From: Clostridia bacterium
GTDB lineage: Bacteria; Bacillota; Clostridia; Oscillospirales; Acutalibacteraceae
Reading direction: 5' to 3'
Length of the DNA: 64,000 nucleotides
Assembly: GCA_017622555.1 (NCBI GenBank)
Contig: JAGAQV010000012.1
Coordinates: 1 to 64,000, forward strand
Part shown: positions 44,958-55,338 of the stretch, piece after piece
Position numbering within the stretch: the stretch's first letter is position 1
Layout: each line of letters starts with the position of its first letter
Notes under the pieces: generated by a model
The model's database searches: none
Told to the model about the DNA's origin: nothing
The model's input: the letters and a program-made list of their open reading frames with translations, nothing else
Program-made: the position numbers and the translations under genes

Positions 44958-45796
44958 GTAATATTATTGAAATTAAAAACGTTACCTACAATTATATCGA
45001 GGACGAGGTAGAATATACTGCAGTTGATAATGTTTCTTTGGATATAAAAAGAGGTAGCTTTACGGTAATTTTGGGTCATAACGGCTCGGGCAAATCAACC
45101 TTAGCTAAAATGATGAATGGCCTTAATAAGCCAACTGCTGGCGATATTGTTGTTGACGGTATAAACACTAAAGATGAAGAAACCGAGCTTTTAGTTAAGC
45201 GAAAGGTTGGTATGGTTTTTCAAAACCCCGATAATCAGTTAGTAGCATCTATCGTTGAAGAGGACGTTGCCTTTGGCCCCGAAAATTTAGGGCTTGAGCC
45301 ACAGCTTATTCGTAAAAGGGTTGATGAAGCGCTAGAGTCGGTCGGTATGGCTGAATTTAAAGATTCAACCCCACATCATTTGTCGGGCGGTCAAAAGCAA
45401 AGAATTGCCATTGCAGGTATGATTGCAATGCGACCCGAATGCTTAATTTTGGATGAGCCCACCGCAATGCTTGACCCAAAGGGCAGGGCGGAAATTATTA
45501 CCACAATTGAACACTTAAACAAGCAGGGTATGACGGTTGTGCTTATTACTCATTATATGGAGGAGGCCCAAAACGCCGACCGTGTGCTTGTTATGAACGA
45601 CGGCAAATTCATTGCCGACGGCACCCCTAAGGAAATTTTTAAAAACGTTTCAATGCTTAAGTCGGTTGGGCTTGACGTACCCCAAACGACCGAGCTTTTG
45701 TATGAGCTTAACCAAAACGGCATTTCGGTTCCTACCGATGTTTTGTCTATAGAGGAAACCGCAAACGCTATTGCAGCTTTTTTGGAGGAAAAATAA
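44954..45796 (+). CDS. ecfA1: ECF transporter ATPase EcfA1
   Basis: One of two ATPases of an energy-coupling-factor module for vitamin-type substrates. Walker [12 protein letters not shown]-loop [11 protein letters not shown], signature LSGGQKQR, Walker [14 protein letters not shown]-loop [12 protein letters not shown] at 44954 is used instead of the longer frame from 44924, because it overlaps the preceding stop as ATGA and opens at the conserved [10 protein letters not shown]; 280 residues. Works with EcfA2 and EcfT next door. Confidence 0.93.
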   Translation: MSNIIEIKNVTYNYIEDEVEYTAVDNVSLDIKRGSFTVILGHNGSGKSTLAKMMNGLNKPTAGDIVVDGINTKDEETELLVKRKVGMVFQNPDNQLVASIVEEDVAFGPENLGLEPQLIRKRVDEALESVGMAEFKDSTPHHLSGGQKQRIAIAGMIAMRPECLILDEPTAMLDPKGRAEIITTIEHLNKQGMTVVLITHYMEEAQNADRVLVMNDGKFIADGTPKEIFKNVSMLKSVGLDVPQTTELLYELNQNGISVPTDVLSIEETANAIAAFLEEK

Positions 45797-45800
45797 TAAA

Positions 45801-46664
45801 TTGTCAGTTTTAAAGGTTCAAAACCTTAGCCACACCTATGGCGGAAATACACCCTTTTACAGTGATGCCGTCAGTAACGTTAGCTTTACTGTCGAGCAGG
45901 GCGAAATGATAGGTATTATCGGTCATACTGGCTCGGGTAAATCTACACTTGTTCAGCACCTAAACGGCATTTTAAAGCCGACAGAGGGTGAAATATTTAT
46001 TGATGAAGAAAATATTTGGGAAAGACCCAAGGAAATTAGAAAAATACGTTCTAAGGTGGGGCTTGTTTTTCAGTATCCCGAATATCAGCTTTTTGAAGAA
46101 ACCGTTTTTGCCGATATTGCCTTTGGCCCTAAAAATATGGGGCTTATGGGAGATGAGCTTAAAAAGCGTGTGCTTGACACCTGCCGTTTAATTGGCGTTA
46201 AGGATGAATACCTCGAAAAGTCACCATTTGATTTGTCGGGTGGTGAAAAGCGCCGCGTTGCAATTGCGGGTGTTATGGCAATGAGACCCAAAATCATTGT
46301 TTTTGACGAGCCTACCGCCGGTCTTGACCCTAAGGGCAGGCAGGATATTATTAAAATTATTAACGATTATCGCACAGCCTATAATGCCACTGTGATTATA
46401 ATTTCTCACAGCATGGAGGATATGGCAGTAATGGCGGACAAGCTTATTGTTATGTCAAAGGGCGAGGTTGTTATGCTTGATAAAACCGAAAAGGTTTTTG
46501 CGCAGGGTGACAGGCTTCGCAGTATTGGTCTTAACGTTCCTATTGTTACCCGTGTGTTCGATGCTTTGCGACAAAAAGGTATTTCTGTACCCGATGATGT
46601 TTTCACGGTTGAACGTGCGGTTGAGGCTTTAAAACAAATAAAGGCAGGTGACCGAAATGCTTAA
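45801..46664 (+). CDS. ecfA2: ECF transporter ATPase EcfA2
   Basis: Partner ATPase. Walker A IGHTGSGKST, Q-loop VFQYPEYQLFEE, signature LSGGEKRRVA, Walker B IIVFDEPTAGLD and H-loop IISHSMEDM. TTG start at 45801 is inferred from GGAGGA at 45784-45789 (11-nt spacing) and the conserved SVLKVQNLSHTY opening; 287 residues. Begins 4 nt after ecfA1; its 3' end overlaps ecfT by 8 nt. Confidence 0.93.
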   Translation: MSVLKVQNLSHTYGGNTPFYSDAVSNVSFTVEQGEMIGIIGHTGSGKSTLVQHLNGILKPTEGEIFIDEENIWERPKEIRKIRSKVGLVFQYPEYQLFEETVFADIAFGPKNMGLMGDELKKRVLDTCRLIGVKDEYLEKSPFDLSGGEKRRVAIAGVMAMRPKIIVFDEPTAGLDPKGRQDIIKIINDYRTAYNATVIIISHSMEDMAVMADKLIVMSKGEVVMLDKTEKVFAQGDRLRSIGLNVPIVTRVFDALRQKGISVPDDVFTVERAVEALKQIKAGDRNA

Positions 46665-47463
46665 GGATATTACTTTCGGTCAGTATTTTGATTCTAAATC
46701 GGTTATCCACAAGGCTGACCCAAGAATTAAAATTGTACTGCTTGTTTTTGTAATTGTTTTTATCTTTTTATCAAAGAATTTTTGGGGGCTTGGGCTTTCA
46801 GCGCTGTTTATTCTTATAACTATGCTGGTTTCAAAAATTCCGCTTAAAATGTATTTTAAAAACCTTAAAGCGATTTTGCCGATTTTGATTTTTACATCTA
46901 TAATTAATATTTTTTACGGTGAAGGCGATGTACTTTTAAGTATTTGGAAATTTGAGATAACACTTGGAGGACTTGAACGTGCGGGTTTTATGGCGCTCCG
47001 CATAATGCTTTTAATTATTGCAAGTTCAACCTTAACCTATGCCACAACACCTAACGACTTAACCGATGCTATTGAAAGTCTTTTATCACCTTTAAGGTTT
47101 ATCGGTCTTAAAACGGCGGTGCATACCTTGGCTATGATGATGACCATTGCTTTAAGGTTTATACCCACCTTGGTTGAAGAGGCTGAAAAAATTATGAATG
47201 CCCAAAAGGCAAGGGGAGCTGACCTTGAAAGCGGTAATTTAAAAGAAAAAATTAAGGCCTTAATTCCAATTTTAATTCCGCTTTTATTTTCAGCGGTGCG
47301 CCGTGCGGCCGAGCTTGCCGACGCTATGGAATGCAGATGTTATAATTCGGGTGAAGGCAAAACTAGAATGAAGCAGTTAAAGCTTCATTTTAGAGATTTT
47401 TCAATAACGCTTATAACACTTATCTTTGGCGCAGGGGTAATTTTGCTTAATATTTTTATGTAA
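46657..47463 (+). CDS. ecfT: ECF transporter transmembrane coupling protein EcfT
   Basis: Membrane scaffold that couples the two ATPases to interchangeable S components. 268 residues with ATG at 46657 (AGGTG 8 nt upstream; an earlier in-frame GTG at 46648 would overlap that site). About five membrane helices. Coupling motifs visible: QKARGADL (ARG motif 1) and ADAMECRCY (motif 2 in a Cys-containing form common in Firmicutes). No S component is adjacent, marking a group II module; QueT at 5440-5964 is one likely client. Confidence 0.92.
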   Translation: MLKDITFGQYFDSKSVIHKADPRIKIVLLVFVIVFIFLSKNFWGLGLSALFILITMLVSKIPLKMYFKNLKAILPILIFTSIINIFYGEGDVLLSIWKFEITLGGLERAGFMALRIMLLIIASSTLTYATTPNDLTDAIESLLSPLRFIGLKTAVHTLAMMMTIALRFIPTLVEEAEKIMNAQKARGADLESGNLKEKIKALIPILIPLLFSAVRRAAELADAMECRCYNSGEGKTRMKQLKLHFRDFSITLITLIFGAGVILLNIFM

Positions 47464-47481
47464 GAAAAGGGGTGCCGCAAA

Positions 47482-48216
47482 TTGAAGCGTGTACTGCTTA
47501 CAATTGAATATGACGGCACCGACTTTCACGGTTGGCAACTACAGCCTGATTTGTTGACTGTTCAGGGTGTTTTAGAGAATGCTTTATCTAAGCTTTTTTC
47601 AAAGCCAACCACGGTTATTGGCACATCACGTACCGATGCCGGTGTTCACGCAAATGAATTTTGTTGTCACCTTGACTGTGATGATAATATACCCGATGCG
47701 GCATTTTTGCGGGGTGTAAATTCGCTTTTGCCGCCAACTGTCGCGGTTAAAGGCTGTAAAACCGTTGCAAATGATTTTCACGCTCGGCGGGATGCAAAGG
47801 GTAAAACCTATGTTTATCACATTTACAACAGCAACGTTAAGGATGCCTTTAAAACGCGATATGCCTGGCATATTGAACGGTATCTTGATATTGATAAAAT
47901 GAATGAATTTTGCGGTCTTATTGTCGGTACACACGATTTTGCGGCCTTTTGTTCAAGCGGCTCGCAGGTTGAAACAACTGTACGCACTATTAAAGAATGT
48001 TACGTAAAAAAGCAGGGAAGTGACGTAACACTTACCGTTACGGCCGACGGCTTTTTATACAATATGGTAAGAATTATCGTTGGCACGGCGGTTGCGGTGT
48101 CTGACGGGAGGGTTAAAATTTCGGATATTCCAGAAATTTTGCAAACCGGTGACCGTGAGGGTGCGGGTATGACGGCCCCTGCACACGGTCTGTTTTTAGA
48201 AAAAGTTTTATATTAA
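47482..48216 (+). CDS. truA: tRNA pseudouridine(38-40) synthase
   Basis: Isomerises U38-U40 in the anticodon arm of many tRNAs. Catalytic Asp52 lies in GTSRTDAGVHA; N-terminal LTIEYDGTDFHGWQ and C-terminal GFLYNMVRIIVGT are family blocks. TTG start at 47482, with AAAAGGGG upstream; 244 residues. truA directly after ecfT is a widespread Firmicutes arrangement. Confidence 0.95.
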   Translation: MKRVLLTIEYDGTDFHGWQLQPDLLTVQGVLENALSKLFSKPTTVIGTSRTDAGVHANEFCCHLDCDDNIPDAAFLRGVNSLLPPTVAVKGCKTVANDFHARRDAKGKTYVYHIYNSNVKDAFKTRYAWHIERYLDIDKMNEFCGLIVGTHDFAAFCSSGSQVETTVRTIKECYVKKQGSDVTLTVTADGFLYNMVRIIVGTAVAVSDGRVKISDIPEILQTGDREGAGMTAPAHGLFLEKVLY

Positions 48217-48225
48217 GGTGATAAA

Positions 48226-49500
48226 ATGCCTGATTACAAACGTAAAAAAAGAAGTCACTTTTCTGCAAAGCCAAAGGCTGACAGGTCGAGGTATGCGGTA
48301 AAGGAACAAAAGAAAAATAAAATTGAATTTGATGATGGCATAAGCACCTCAAAAAAGAAAAAGGTCTTTGCTGTTTTAAAGGGTAATAAGGCTGAAATTA
48401 AAAGGCGCTGGCAAAGCTTTTTAACTATTGCTTTAGCGGTTGTTTTGGTGCTGGTGGGCTGTCAGCTTTTTATGCCTGCCGGACTTTTCGAAACGGTGCA
48501 AACCCTTGCTTTATCTATGGGTGGCGGCAGTTATCCTATAGAATTTCAAAGTAACCACACCGAAAATGTTGTGCTAAGGTCTAATTATTACTACGTCTTG
48601 AACGATAGCGAGGTAAAGGTGATATCCCTTGGTGGTAAGGAAATTTTCACCTACAGCCACGGCTTTGAAAAGCCTGTAATTAAAACCGCGGCAACAAGGG
48701 CAATTGTCTTTAACCAAGGCGGTAACGATGCGGTTATTTTTAATCTTAACGGAATTTGTTCTACTATAACCTTGGAAAAGGAAATCATAAACGCTGCTAT
48801 AGGTGATGACGGAACCTATGCTCTTATAACTTCGGCTGATAGCTATGTTGCTGCTGTAAGCGTTTATAAAAAGAATGATAAGCTTTTATACGAATGGTAT
48901 TCTTCAAGCGATATGGTAAACAACGTTGCGGTTTCACCCAGCGGCAAAAAAATTGCCATTTCTACTTTAAGCACCAATGTTGGCGGTTTTAATTCAAAGC
49001 TTATGATTTTGAACTTTAAGTCTGCCAATGCTGAATTTACAAAGGAATACAGTGGTGAAATAATTTATAATTTAAGCGCCGAATATTCCGGTGGTGTTGC
49101 GGTTGCTACTGCTAATAAATATGACTATATTCGTTGGAACAGATATAAGAGTAAGCAATACCAAAATGATTATAATTTGCAAATTCTTCGTGAAAGCAAT
49201 AAAGGCGCATTGTTGGTTTATAACCGTGAAAACGACAAAACCGATAATCGCATTGTTATAGTTTCACCAAGGGGCGAGGTTAAGCACGAGCTTGAATTTA
49301 ACGGTATTATTACTGATATTTGTTTAAAAAACAATCACATTTACTGCATTTCGGACACAAAAGCATATATATTAGATATGGAAGGTAAAATTGTTCGCAC
49401 GGCTGACTGCGGCTTCGGTGCGGTACGCTTTGCAGTGGTTTCACAAAATGAAATTGCAGTTATTACTGACAATATTGTAAGTAAAGTTAAGTTTGAATAG
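48226..49500 (+). CDS. DUF5711-like membrane-anchored beta-propeller protein
   Basis: 424 residues. A basic, Lys-rich N-terminus (~1-65) precedes one membrane helix (SFLTIALAVVLVLVGCQLF, ~72-90), after which ~330 residues of beta-strand repeats lie outside the cell; repeated units such as GGKEIFTYSHGF, KLLYEWYSSSDMVNNVAVSPSGKKIA and KLMILNFKSANAEF look propeller-like. The resemblance to DUF5711 is from memory. Placed between truA and the CvpA-like gene with short gaps, so part of the same run. Function unknown. Confidence 0.75.
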   Translation: MPDYKRKKRSHFSAKPKADRSRYAVKEQKKNKIEFDDGISTSKKKKVFAVLKGNKAEIKRRWQSFLTIALAVVLVLVGCQLFMPAGLFETVQTLALSMGGGSYPIEFQSNHTENVVLRSNYYYVLNDSEVKVISLGGKEIFTYSHGFEKPVIKTAATRAIVFNQGGNDAVIFNLNGICSTITLEKEIINAAIGDDGTYALITSADSYVAAVSVYKKNDKLLYEWYSSSDMVNNVAVSPSGKKIAISTLSTNVGGFNSKLMILNFKSANAEFTKEYSGEIIYNLSAEYSGGVAVATANKYDYIRWNRYKSKQYQNDYNLQILRESNKGALLVYNRENDKTDNRIVIVSPRGEVKHELEFNGIITDICLKNNHIYCISDTKAYILDMEGKIVRTADCGFGAVRFAVVSQNEIAVITDNIVSKVKFE

Positions 49501-49511
49501 GGGTAATACCT

Positions 49512-50204
49512 ATGAATGTTTATTCGCTATTAATTGACCTTGTGTTGCTTTTAATTATTGGTCTTGCAGTATATTTTGCGGCTCGCAAGGGCTTTATAAG
49601 AACAGTAATTGAAGCGGTTGGGCTTTTGGCGGCGGTAATTATAACCTTAACAGTTTGTACACCACTTGCAAATGCCACTTATGATAAAATAATTGAGCCA
49701 CCGCTTTTAGAGGCGGCAGATCAGGAGGTTCATTCCTCACTTGATGATGCAATTAACGATGCATGGAATAAGCTGCCCGATTTTATTCAAAATTATGCCG
49801 AAGCAGAGGGCGTTGTTTTGAATGAAATTTTAGAAAACAGTAGTCCCATTGAAAGTAACGCTAACAAAATTGTTGCTGAAATTTCACAAAACACTATTAA
49901 ACCAATTGCAATTAAGCTTATTTCGGCGTTATATTCATTAGTAATACTTACAGTTTTGCTCTTTGCGGTTAAGTTTTTGGCTGTGTCACTTAACAAGGTG
50001 TTTTCTTTTAGCTTTGCAGGTAAAATCAACACCTTTTTGGGTGGTGTGTGTGGTCTTGTAAAAGGCGTTGCAATTGCATTTTTGGTGTGTATAGTTATTT
50101 ATATGGTAATTTCCTTTACCGAAAACGGCATTTGGATTTTTACCTATGAAAATATAGAAAAAACGATTATATTTAAAACCCTAATCGGTTTAATTAAAAT
50201 TTAG
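49512..50204 (+). CDS. CvpA-family membrane protein
   Basis: 230 residues; N-terminal IDLVLLLIIGLAVYFAARKGFIRTVIE is the CvpA opening (ends quoted: IDLVLLLIIGLAVYF, ARKGFIRTV). Four membrane helices flank an extracytoplasmic loop of about 85 residues (~48-130). CvpA relatives have been linked to colicin V production, envelope integrity and bile tolerance, with no defined mechanism. Follows the DUF5711-like gene by 11 nt and precedes clpE by 14 nt. Confidence 0.82.
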   Translation: MNVYSLLIDLVLLLIIGLAVYFAARKGFIRTVIEAVGLLAAVIITLTVCTPLANATYDKIIEPPLLEAADQEVHSSLDDAINDAWNKLPDFIQNYAEAEGVVLNEILENSSPIESNANKIVAEISQNTIKPIAIKLISALYSLVILTVLLFAVKFLAVSLNKVFSFSFAGKINTFLGGVCGLVKGVAIAFLVCIVIYMVISFTENGIWIFTYENIEKTIIFKTLIGLIKI

Positions 50205-50218
50205 GAGATTTTAAACCC

Positions 50219-52531
50219 ATGAAACTTTGTTCCAAATGTAAAAAGCGTCCGGCAGTGGTTTTTGTGTCTGATATGTCAAACCCCAGTGCCGAGCCTAACG
50301 GTCTTTGTCTTGTTTGTGCTAAGGAGCTTGGCATAAAGCCTGTTGACGATATGCTGAAAAAGATGAATATATCCGACGAGGATATTGAGCAAATGAGCGA
50401 GCAATTTATGGATATTATGGCCCTTAATGAAGATGGCGAGGATATCGACGACGCTGATTTAAACGACGAAACCTTTGATATGGGCAGAGCACCCGCAATG
50501 CCGAATATGTCAATTTTTAATAAGCTTTTCGGTATGGGTGGCGACAGCAAGGAAGAAGCCACTAAGGATGGCGAAAAAACTGCTGAAAAGGACAAAAAGG
50601 AAAAGCAAAAAAAGAAGCGTAACCGTTTTCTTGAACAGTACTGCACAAACCTTACCGAGAAGGCTAAAAACGGTGAAATAGATGTTATAATCGGCAGGGA
50701 TAGGGAGCTTTACCGCACCATCCAAATTTTATCACGTCGTTCCAAAAATAATCCTTGCCTTATAGGTGAGCCCGGCGTTGGTAAAACCGCTATTGCCGAA
50801 GGTCTTGCACTTCAAATTGCTCGTGGAGAGGCCCCTGCACGTCTTTTGGATAAGCAAATTCATTTGCTTGACCTTACAGGCCTTGTGGCAGGTACACAGT
50901 TCAGAGGTCAGTTTGAAAGCCGTGTTAAAGGTCTTATAAGTGAGGTTAAAGAAGCCGGCAATATTATTCTTTTCATTGACGAAATTCACAACCTTGTAGG
51001 TGCCGGTGATTCGGCTGAGGGTTCAATGAATGCCGCTAATATCTTAAAGCCTGCTTTATCCCGTGGTGAAATTCAGGTAATTGGCGCCACTACATTTAAG
51101 GAATACCGCAAATATATTGAAAAGGATGCCGCTCTTGAACGCCGCTTCCAGCCTGTTACCATTGAGGAGCCATCCTTAGCTGAAAGTGAAAACATCTTAA
51201 TGGGTGTTAAGGGCTATTATGAAGGCTTCCACAACGTTACCATACCCGACCATATTGTTAAAAAGGCGGTTATTTTGTCTGAAAGGTATGTGACCGACCG
51301 TTATTTGCCCGACAAGGCAATTGATCTTCTAGACGAAGCTTGTGCTTGTGCAAGCCTTGCAAACACAGCTGTTGACGAGCTTTACAAGGTTAACAAAAGG
51401 GTTGCTGAATATTCAATTAAGCTTGAGGAATTAGAAGCCGAGGTGGAAAACCCCGACTATGAAAAGCAAGCAATGGTAAAAGCCGACCTTGAAAAGTATA
51501 AAAAACAGGCAAACGAGCTTTGCGAGGCCACAGTTTCAACCGTTGTTACCGATATGGATATTGCAAAGGTTATCGAGCTTTGGACGGGTATTCCTGCAAC
51601 CAAGGTACAGGAAAGCGATTTTGAAAAGTTAGCTCAGCTTGAAAGTGCTTTGAATGAAAAGATAATTGGTCAAGGGGAAGCAACAAAGCTGGTTGCAAGC
51701 GCTGTTAAGCGTTCACGTGTTCGCACAAATAATTTACACCGCCCCGCGTCATTTATCTTTGTTGGTCCCACAGGTGTAGGTAAAACCGAGCTTGTAAAGG
51801 TGTTATCGCAACAACTGTTTGACACACCCGAAACTCTGATCCGCCTTGATATGTCCGAATTTATGGAAAAGCATTCAGTATCACGCATTATTGGTGCGCC
51901 TCCCGGATACGTTGGCTACGATGAAGCGGGTCAGCTTACCGAAAAGGTAAGAAGAAAGCCTTATTCGGTAATTCTGTTTGACGAAATTGAAAAGGCTCAC
52001 CCTGACGTTTTAAATATCCTTTTACAAATTCTTGATGACGGTACCGTTACCGATGCTCAGGGAAGAAAGGTTAATTTTGAAAACACCGTTGTGGTTATGA
52101 CTTCAAATGCAGGTAGTGACCGAAGCGAAAATCTTTTGGGCTTTGGTAAAACTCAGGCCGAAGGCTCAAAGGAAAAGGCGCTTAAAGCACTTGAAGGCTT
52201 TTTACGCCCCGAATTTATTGCCCGTGTGGACGAAATTGTAGTATTTTCACCCTTATCGGATGAATCACTTCAAAAAATCGCTTCATTAATGCTTAATGAA
52301 TTTGCCGAATCGTTAAAGGAAAAGCTTATTGAATTTAAGTGGGACGAATCGGTTTGCAAATATCTTGCAAATAAGTGTGATGGCATTAAAAAGGGTGCGC
52401 GTGAGCTTCGCAATCTTATCCGCCGTGAAATTGAATCACCAATAGTTGATTTAATTATTGAAAAGGGTGAGGGTAACTTATCTGTAATTACCGCCACTGC
52501 TGATAGTGAAATTAAGGTTAAAGCCATATAA
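50219..52531 (+). CDS. clpE: ClpE-like AAA+ unfoldase with N-terminal zinc finger
   Basis: ATP-dependent substrate unfoldase that feeds ClpP. The N-terminus carries a Cys4 zinc finger (C4-x2-C7 and C30-x2-C33) instead of Clp_N repeats, which marks ClpE rather than ClpC. A long acidic then Lys-rich linker (~45-145) follows. Module 1: [13 protein letters not shown] and [12 protein letters not shown]; a coiled middle region (~400-450); module 2: [12 protein letters not shown] and [13 protein letters not shown]. 770 residues is longer than B. subtilis ClpE (~700), mostly through the linker. No clpP, ctsR or mcsAB is adjacent. AGGAGA precedes the ATG. Last gene of the ruvC run. Confidence 0.87.
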   Translation: MKLCSKCKKRPAVVFVSDMSNPSAEPNGLCLVCAKELGIKPVDDMLKKMNISDEDIEQMSEQFMDIMALNEDGEDIDDADLNDETFDMGRAPAMPNMSIFNKLFGMGGDSKEEATKDGEKTAEKDKKEKQKKKRNRFLEQYCTNLTEKAKNGEIDVIIGRDRELYRTIQILSRRSKNNPCLIGEPGVGKTAIAEGLALQIARGEAPARLLDKQIHLLDLTGLVAGTQFRGQFESRVKGLISEVKEAGNIILFIDEIHNLVGAGDSAEGSMNAANILKPALSRGEIQVIGATTFKEYRKYIEKDAALERRFQPVTIEEPSLAESENILMGVKGYYEGFHNVTIPDHIVKKAVILSERYVTDRYLPDKAIDLLDEACACASLANTAVDELYKVNKRVAEYSIKLEELEAEVENPDYEKQAMVKADLEKYKKQANELCEATVSTVVTDMDIAKVIELWTGIPATKVQESDFEKLAQLESALNEKIIGQGEATKLVASAVKRSRVRTNNLHRPASFIFVGPTGVGKTELVKVLSQQLFDTPETLIRLDMSEFMEKHSVSRIIGAPPGYVGYDEAGQLTEKVRRKPYSVILFDEIEKAHPDVLNILLQILDDGTVTDAQGRKVNFENTVVVMTSNAGSDRSENLLGFGKTQAEGSKEKALKALEGFLRPEFIARVDEIVVFSPLSDESLQKIASLMLNEFAESLKEKLIEFKWDESVCKYLANKCDGIKKGARELRNLIRREIESPIVDLIIEKGEGNLSVITATADSEIKVKAI

Positions 52532-52532
52532 C

Positions 52533-52563
52533 AAAACCCCGCAGGCAACTAGCTTGCGGGGTT
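52533..52563 (+). terminator. Terminator of the ruvC-clpE run
   Basis: AACCCCGCA-ggcaactagct-TGCGGGGTT, a 9-bp GC-rich stem right after the clpE stop; the following U tract is weak. Confidence 0.65.
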
Positions 52564-52661
52564 AACATTTTCATATTAAAAAACATATACTGTATTGTAT
52601 TTATTTGTTTGATTAAATTTAGAAAAATCAGGCAAGAATATAATCGGAGTGTGAAAATGTT

Positions 52662-53030
52662 ATGAATATAAAACGAGGAGAAATTTATTACGCTGATTTA
52701 AGTCCGGTTATAGGGTCTGAGCAGGGTGGCATACGTCCCGTACTTATAATTCAAAATGACGTGGGCAACAAATACAGCCCAACAGTAATTGCGGCGGCAA
52801 TTACAAGCCAACGTGATAAAACAAAGCTGCCGACACACATTACTGTAGATGCAGTTGGCTGCGGTCTTGCAAAGGATTCAATTGTATTGCTTGAACAGGT
52901 GCGAACCATTGACAAAAAGCGCCTAAAGGAAAAAATGGGTTGTTTGGACGTTAATGCAATGCACCGTGTGGACAAGGCTTTAAGTGTCAGCTTCGGACTT
53001 GATATAGCTTCAACAGGGTTTACTACATAA
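52662..53030 (+). CDS. mazF: MazF/PemK-family endoribonuclease toxin
   Basis: Sequence-specific mRNA interferase, 122 residues. Typical features: N-terminal [29 protein letters not shown] (conserved Arg-Pro), VIAAAITSQ and the [13 protein letters not shown] helix. This pattern is closest to NdoA/EndoA-type enzymes of Firmicutes. No antitoxin gene lies upstream: the 130 nt between the clpE terminator and this ATG hold no plausible ORF, and the next gene downstream is on the other strand. It has its own terminator. Antitoxin may be elsewhere or the toxin may be controlled differently. Confidence 0.92.
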   Translation: MNIKRGEIYYADLSPVIGSEQGGIRPVLIIQNDVGNKYSPTVIAAAITSQRDKTKLPTHITVDAVGCGLAKDSIVLLEQVRTIDKKRLKEKMGCLDVNAMHRVDKALSVSFGLDIASTGFTT

Positions 53031-53036
53031 AGTAAA

Positions 53037-53067
53037 CCAAAGGGACGGAAAATTCCGTCCCTTTTTT
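53037..53067. terminator. Terminator between mazF and upp
   Basis: AAGGGACGGAA-aa-TTCCGTCCCTTTTTT, usable by the plus strand and, with a weaker tail, by upp. Confidence 0.88.
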
Positions 53068-53076
53068 GTTTATATT

Positions 53077-53709
53077 TTATTTTGTGCCGAAAATACGGTC
53101 ACCTGCATCGCCAAGACCGGGGAGAATGTAGCAGTGGTCGTTAAGACAATCATCAAGACCTGCACAGTATACCGGAACATCGGGGTGAGCGTTTGTAAAG
53201 GCTTCAAGACCTTCGGGTGCAGCAATTATACAAAGGAATTTAATACGTTTAGGGTTAAATTCCTTAATACGTGAAACAGCGTCAATAGCGCTACCGCCTG
53301 TTGCAAGCATTGGGTCAAGTACAAAGACGTCACGCTCGTTTAAATCAGCTGGCAATTTACAGTAATAATCAATTGGTTTATGGGTTTCAGGGTCACGGTA
53401 CATACCAATATGACCAACCTTTGCGGCAGGTATAAGTGTTAAAAGACCGTCAACCATGCCAAGACCAGCACGAAGAATGGGTACAAAAGCCATTTTTCTG
53501 CCTGCAAGCTTTTTAGTGGTGGCTGTCATTAAAGGGGTTTCGGTTTTAACTTCTTTTAGGGGAAGATCACGTGTCGATTCATAGCACATAAGCATTGCAA
53601 TTTCGTTAATAAGCTCACGGAATTGTTTTGTGCCTGTGCGTTTGTCACGTAAAATTGAAAGCTTGTGCTGAATCAGGGGATGGTCCATTACAAAAACATT
53701 TTCTTTCAT
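53077..53709 (-). CDS. upp: Uracil phosphoribosyltransferase
   Basis: Salvages uracil with PRPP to UMP. The PRPP-binding loop [16 protein letters not shown] (near residue 130) and the C-terminal uracil-binding [25 protein letters not shown] region (ends quoted: [19 protein letters not shown]) are intact; [14 protein letters not shown] is also conserved. 210 residues. Fifteen bases downstream of rpiB on the minus strand; last gene of this unit. Confidence 0.96.
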   Translation of the reverse strand: MKENVFVMDHPLIQHKLSILRDKRTGTKQFRELINEIAMLMCYESTRDLPLKEVKTETPLMTATTKKLAGRKMAFVPILRAGLGMVDGLLTLIPAAKVGHIGMYRDPETHKPIDYYCKLPADLNERDVFVLDPMLATGGSAIDAVSRIKEFNPKRIKFLCIIAAPEGLEAFTNAHPDVPVYCAGLDDCLNDHCYILPGLGDAGDRIFGTK

Positions 53710-53723
53710 TTTTAAATCCTCGC

Positions 53724-54164
53724 TTATTTATTTTCTATTTCGGTAATTTTATTTACTCGGTTTTGGTGCCTGCCACCCTCAAATTCGGTATTTATGAATA
53801 AATCAACAAGCTCAAGCGCAGTTCCAACGCCGATAACTCGTCCGCCAAGACAAAGTACGTTTGAGTTGTTGTGAAGACGTGTATATTTGGCAGAGAAATG
53901 CTCGCTTACAGCGGCGGCGCGAATGCCTTTATGCTTATTTGCGGCAATTGACATACCAATACCGGTGCCGCAAACCAAAATGCCAAGCTGACATTCATTT
54001 TTTTGAATACTTTCACAAACCTTTGAAGCAATATCAGGGTAGTCAACCGACTGAAGTTCATAAATGCCAAAGTCAGTTACTTCAAAGCCGTTTTGCTGTA
54101 AATACTCTGAAATTGCGTTCTTGTGTTCAAGACCACCGTGGTCACAGCCTAAAGCGATTTTCAT
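53724..54164 (-). CDS. rpiB: Ribose-5-phosphate isomerase B
   Basis: Interconverts ribose-5-phosphate and ribulose-5-phosphate. LacAB/RpiB family: GCDHGG at the N-terminus, the catalytic Cys in [22 protein letters not shown] (ends quoted: [20 protein letters not shown]), and [19 protein letters not shown] [16 protein letters not shown]. 146 residues. Overlaps tsaB by 4 nt. Adjacency to upp links ribose-phosphate supply to PRPP use. Confidence 0.93.
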   Translation of the reverse strand: MKIALGCDHGGLEHKNAISEYLQQNGFEVTDFGIYELQSVDYPDIASKVCESIQKNECQLGILVCGTGIGMSIAANKHKGIRAAAVSEHFSAKYTRLHNNSNVLCLGGRVIGVGTALELVDLFINTEFEGGRHQNRVNKITEIENK

Positions 54165-54889
54165 AATTTTTCATTCTCCTTTTTCATTTTAAGCTCACGT
54201 TCGGCTTGGGGAAGCCTTAAATAAAAGGGTAAAAGCTTGTCAGGGGATAATACCTCGCCGTTTTCAAAGCTTATAAGTGCGGAGTAGCCGACGCCGACAG
54301 CATTTTGGAATTCACGACTTGGGTGAGCTTTTTTAACGTTTTTAAGTTCTTTTGCGACTTTATAAAAAATTTCAGCCCCGTCGCCAACAATTATAACGTT
54401 TTTACTACTACTTTGCGACAAAGCTTTAATTTCCTGCAAAAGTTCATTGCATAAAAGCGCACGGTCGTCCGTTAGTCGTGTAATTTCACCATTTTGAATG
54501 TCAAAAATCGCATTATAAAGCTGGTTGCACCTTGCATCCATTACGGCGCAAACAATGCAGTCGGTATCGGAGTAGTTTTGCGCCATAGCCAAAAGTGTGG
54601 AAACTGCCACGCATGGTAGTTGTTGGGGGGCGGCTAGACCTTTAACGGCGCTAATACCTATCCTGACACCTGTAAATGACCCCGGACCGCTTGATATTGC
54701 AAAGCCTTCAATATCGTTTATATTTAGTTTTGCGGCTTTAAGTGTGCTTTCAACCATCGGCATAAGGGTTTGTGAATGTGTAAGCTTTACATTCACATAA
54801 GCACTTGCTAAAAGCTTTTGACCGTCCAAAACAGCCACGCTTGCAGGTGTTGCAGAGCATTCAATTGCTAAAATCTTCAAGTTATTCAC
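54161..54889 (-). CDS. tsaB: tRNA threonylcarbamoyladenosine biosynthesis protein TsaB
   Basis: ASKHA-fold partner of TsaD in making t6A37 of ANN-decoding tRNAs. SSGPGSFTGVRIG (near residue 68) and ALDTSATPASVA-like IECSATPASVAVLDG at the N-terminus are diagnostic. 242 residues. Overlaps tsaE by 8 nt and rpiB by 4 nt. TsaD and TsaC are not in the window. Confidence 0.93.
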   Translation of the reverse strand: MNNLKILAIECSATPASVAVLDGQKLLASAYVNVKLTHSQTLMPMVESTLKAAKLNINDIEGFAISSGPGSFTGVRIGISAVKGLAAPQQLPCVAVSTLLAMAQNYSDTDCIVCAVMDARCNQLYNAIFDIQNGEITRLTDDRALLCNELLQEIKALSQSSSKNVIIVGDGAEIFYKVAKELKNVKKAHPSREFQNAVGVGYSALISFENGEVLSPDKLLPFYLRLPQAERELKMKKENEKL

Positions 54890-55307
54890 CTTTTTGTGTA
54901 ATTATAATTTCGCGTGTGTTATCATCAATTTTGTTGATTTCAACAAAAATGGTGTCATCAGGTAGTGCGGCTTCAATGTTTTCGCTCCATTCCGCAGCTA
55001 TAACACCGCCATCGTCAATATACTCGAAAAAACCGGTAGAATATAAATCCTCCCATCCGCTAATGCGGTACATATCAAAATGGTAAAGAGGCAGTCTGCC
55101 GCTTAAATATTCGTTTATTAGGGCAAATGTTGGGGAGGTTACGGTATCGCTCGAGCCAAGTCCTTGTGCAATACCACGGGTAAAGCAGGTTTTACCCATA
55201 CCCAAACCGCCACGGTAAGCAATAACACAGCCGCTTTCAATTTTTTCACCCAAGGCTTTGCCGATTGCTTCGGTTTCCTGTGGGCTTTTTGATATAAATT
55301 TTTGCAT
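54882..55307 (-). CDS. tsaE: tRNA threonylcarbamoyladenosine ATPase TsaE
   Basis: P-loop ATPase that resets the TsaB-TsaD complex. Walker A GGLGMGKTCFTRG (near residue 36), VTSPTFALINEY, and the HFDMYRI motif are present. 141 residues. First gene of the tsaE-tsaB-rpiB-upp unit; divergent from rodA. Confidence 0.93.
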   Translation of the reverse strand: MQKFISKSPQETEAIGKALGEKIESGCVIAYRGGLGMGKTCFTRGIAQGLGSSDTVTSPTFALINEYLSGRLPLYHFDMYRISGWEDLYSTGFFEYIDDGGVIAAEWSENIEAALPDDTIFVEINKIDDNTREIIITQKGE

Positions 55308-55338
55308 AAATTTATCCTTTAAAGTAAACTTTCATAAT

